Translations under genes and position numbers: made by a program
From: DAOVRL01 sp964459805
GTDB lineage: Bacteria; Planctomycetota; Phycisphaerae; Sedimentisphaerales; Anaerobacaceae
Direction of reading: 5' to 3'
NCBI GenBank assembly: GCA_964459805.1
Contig: CAYWOD010000068.1
Span: forward strand, 1 to 15,954
Length of the DNA: 15,954 bases
Shown here: positions 14,901-15,954 of the stretch, one piece after another
Numbering within the stretch: the stretch's first letter is position 1
Layout: each line of letters starts with the position of its first letter
The notes under the pieces: model-generated
Seen by the model: the letters and a program-made list of their open reading frames with translations, nothing else
Told to the model about the DNA's origin: nothing
Databases searched by the model: none

Positions 14901-15954
14901 CAATAAGTCTCTTGACTTCAGCCAAGTCCCCGGCCTTTGCAGCTTCATACAATGAGGCATAACGCTTTTCGGCGCGCTCAGTTGCCGTTTCCGTTCTCGC
15001 CCTTCTGATCAGAGCACAGCCAATTGGCACGGTCAAAAGTGCTACCAGCAGCAAAACAATAACGGCCCTCAAGCTTGGGCGTTTGTAGAATTTTTTTCCT
15101 GGTCTCATAATCGTCTTTATCCTTTCCTCAATATTCTTAACTGGCCCGGCTACAGCCAGCGATGGAACCGGCCGGGTTGATTCGTACTCGCAAACCAGTA
15201 TGTTCACTATTGCCGTGCTGTAATCTTTGGCTTTAGCGCCTAAGCGGGCGATGGCCATCTCATCGCAGCATTTCTCCCGCTCGGCTCGGATTTTCTTATT
15301 CGCCCACCAAACAAAGGGATGGAACCAAAATATCGCCTGGACAATGATCTGCAGCAAATTCACCGCAGCATCAAAACGCAAAATATGACTCAACTCGTGA
15401 CCTAATACACCTCTGCGATGCTCGGCGTTATCCACTTTAGCAAAATCAGCCGGCAGATAGATACTGCCCCGCAATAGGCCCCATACGAACGGCTGACCCG
15501 TCCCGTCAATCAACCACAACTTCGGAAACCGCTTAAGAGTCAGATCTGAAAACACGTTCTCAACCTGCCTTTGCAGTTCGGCCGGCAGCGGCCTTCTCTG
15601 CCGGCGCAGCCAGAAAACGGTCCGCAGCGCTTTTGCGACGGCAACCAGAACAAACACGCCCACTCCGGCGAGCCAGCCTAAGCCGAGCCACTGCCGGGGC
15701 GTCAGCTTCCTCGTTTCTCTTACAGCAATCACCTCCGGTGCCACAGCCACCGGTGCCGCAGGGACTACAGCAGGCTCAACTGGGTGTGCGGCTACCGGTT
15801 CAAACACCGCCGTAGGTCCCCGCTCCGGCAGAACGGCCACCGGCACAGTAAGCAAAGGCGGAACGAGACATTTGGCAAGGACAATCAGCCAGAGCAGGTA
15901 GCGAACGTGTGCGCTCTTATTTTTCAGCGTTAAATTTATTGTTGCTATTACCGC
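11947..15954 (-). CDS. M56 (BlaR1-like) metalloprotease fused to about 31 ankyrin repeats, 5' end missing
   Basis: A very large membrane protein; 1335 codons are visible and the frame is open through the right edge, so the true start lies outside. The TTG at 15855 is not the start: the 33 codons before it encode more M56 sequence (HVRYLLWLIVLAKC). The M56 domain contains HELSH (about residues 186-190 of the visible part), then FHPFVWWANKKIRAEREKCCDEMA with the downstream acidic zinc ligand. A membrane helix follows (VIVLLLVALLTVPIGC). Where BlaR1 has its beta-lactam sensor, this protein carries about 31 ankyrin repeats (TPLHxAxxxGHxDVVxLLLxxGADVN type) to the C-terminal GAKE. The topology implies the ankyrins are on the outer side if it follows BlaR1. 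Family knowledge suggests signal-triggered cleavage of a BlaI-type repressor; the partner is probably past the right edge. Confidence 0.93.
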   Translation of the reverse strand, partial: AVIATINLTLKNKSAHVRYLLWLIVLAKCLVPPLLTVPVAVLPERGPTAVFEPVAAHPVEPAVVPAAPVAVAPEVIAVRETRKLTPRQWLGLGWLAGVGVFVLVAVAKALRTVFWLRRQRRPLPAELQRQVENVFSDLTLKRFPKLWLIDGTGQPFVWGLLRGSIYLPADFAKVDNAEHRRGVLGHELSHILRFDAAVNLLQIIVQAIFWFHPFVWWANKKIRAEREKCCDEMAIARLGAKAKDYSTAIVNILVCEYESTRPVPSLAVAGPVKNIEERIKTIMRPGKKFYKRPSLRAVIVLLLVALLTVPIGCALIRRARTETATERAEKRYASLYEAAKAGDLAEVKRLIAEGADLNAFDKEDKMTPLGTATNQRHTEIVKLLLDSGANVNIADSYYSPLYYAIWNNDNDTIKALIAGGADVNLTPEHDDTPLTYAIWQWQTDIVRSLLDAGANTEQEETSGMSPLQNAIDMGIPDMVKLLINTDDNVPDLHKAALKGDISKLQELLKEGANINDKDKFSRTPIEYALAGGQSDTARFLLNQGADINITSRRWKRWNRTLLPETARAGLIDIVRILIEGGLPVSGMGPNALHQAVHGGHIDVVKLLIEKGADVNVKNSSGLTPLDIAKQNRQPEIVELLKQNGAKESPLSLTEIVRSNNIEELNRLISQGADMNETSANGGTLLHIVAQTGNKDIAELLINNGADVNAKNRINVTPMHVSIENGNKDIVELLISKGADLTTTRTTRGRRGSTALHDAVDVARKDIVELLVAGGSDVNARTDLGITPLYIAEQNGYTEIVGLLLKHGAKEISPSLFGAFAYGDIEQIQALLSQGADINAKNNSGQTLLHLACRTGNKEVAELLIDKGADINAKTNSGRTPLNYAVQFGHKDIVELLIAKGADVNAENKAGRTVLDMAEEKGDTRIVEILQKHGAKKGSPTLVQAVTSGNIEQVKSLISKGADINANNERGQTPLLLALNSNRMEVAELLVVNGADVEATDDQTGKALLLSVGGRKERVEFLLSKGANIEAKGGNGLTLLQLMAAYSNQKDYLDVVKLLLEKGADIETRGYGDCTPIQTVAEAGRKEAAELLLAHGANINAAASKFFGTTVDQAMRGGHRDMVRWCLSKGASLPSLHQAAYFGETEKIRSLLNGGADINQEDIAKFTALHCAVFAKNKETAKLLIDSGADVTADSACHSTLLCWACETGDLDIIKLLVDNGAKVKGRAFGGLMWGPMLMDNWSNLHEVAHMGHVDVVEYLLAKGADIDAKCTRGDGDLTPLHFAARKGHVNVVKVLLAKGADANLRSKEGHSPLDLARQENHKDVVELLRKHGAKE

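Noticed and set aside
12000..15000. Regularly spaced similar DNA units resembling a CRISPR or tandem array
   Set aside because: The period is about 99 bases and the units translate into ankyrin repeats with variable third positions, so this is a protein repeat and not a CRISPR.

Overview
This is a bacterial window of mixed composition (about 50-55% G+C by eye, with distinctly A+T-rich patches) and 11 clear protein genes or gene pieces. A BlaI/M56 regulator pair, a giant M56-ankyrin protein, a Rid/chorismatase-like protein and a secreted nucleoside-hydrolase-like protein in a ribose operon together suggest a Planctomycetota member, most likely Phycisphaerae. That placement is inference from gene content, not from a marker gene. 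No rRNA, tRNA, CRISPR array or recognisable transposase was seen.

Layout. Positions 1-1440 hold a minus-strand BlaI-type repressor and an M56 (BlaR1-like) membrane protein that loses family similarity near position 414, before its zinc site. The repressor has its own promoter with two spaced palindromic operators. Positions 1441-1760 hold a plus-strand promoter, a 35-codon reading frame and interleaved inverted repeats. Positions 1762-2721 hold an FHA-GAF protein with a strong promoter. Positions 2809-8421 hold a five-gene minus-strand operon: nucleoside-hydrolase-like protein, ribokinase, then ribose-type binding protein, ATPase and permease (rbsB, rbsA, rbsC). hisA (8511-9227) is divergent from it. 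Next come a small PLD-family nuclease-like gene (minus) and about 850 bp of poorly coding DNA carrying a TPR remnant and a structured leader. A plus-strand two-domain Rid/chorismatase-like gene follows (10779-11894). The rest, 11947 to the right edge, is one minus-strand gene that joins an M56 metalloprotease domain to about 31 ankyrin repeats and runs off the window.

How it works together. The operon reads as a scavenging route: an exported hydrolase-like enzyme frees ribose (or a related pentose) outside the cytoplasm, RbsABC imports it and ribokinase phosphorylates it. Its most unusual feature is that the ribokinase frame has no ATG, GTG or TTG ahead of its conserved N-terminus and lies in the same frame as the hydrolase, separated only by a TAG codon. 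Either a rare start codon or stop-codon readthrough is needed to make a complete kinase. The two M56 genes suggest proteolytic signalling of the BlaR1/BlaI kind: one damaged pair on the left, and one sensor on the right whose beta-lactam-binding region is replaced by ankyrins.
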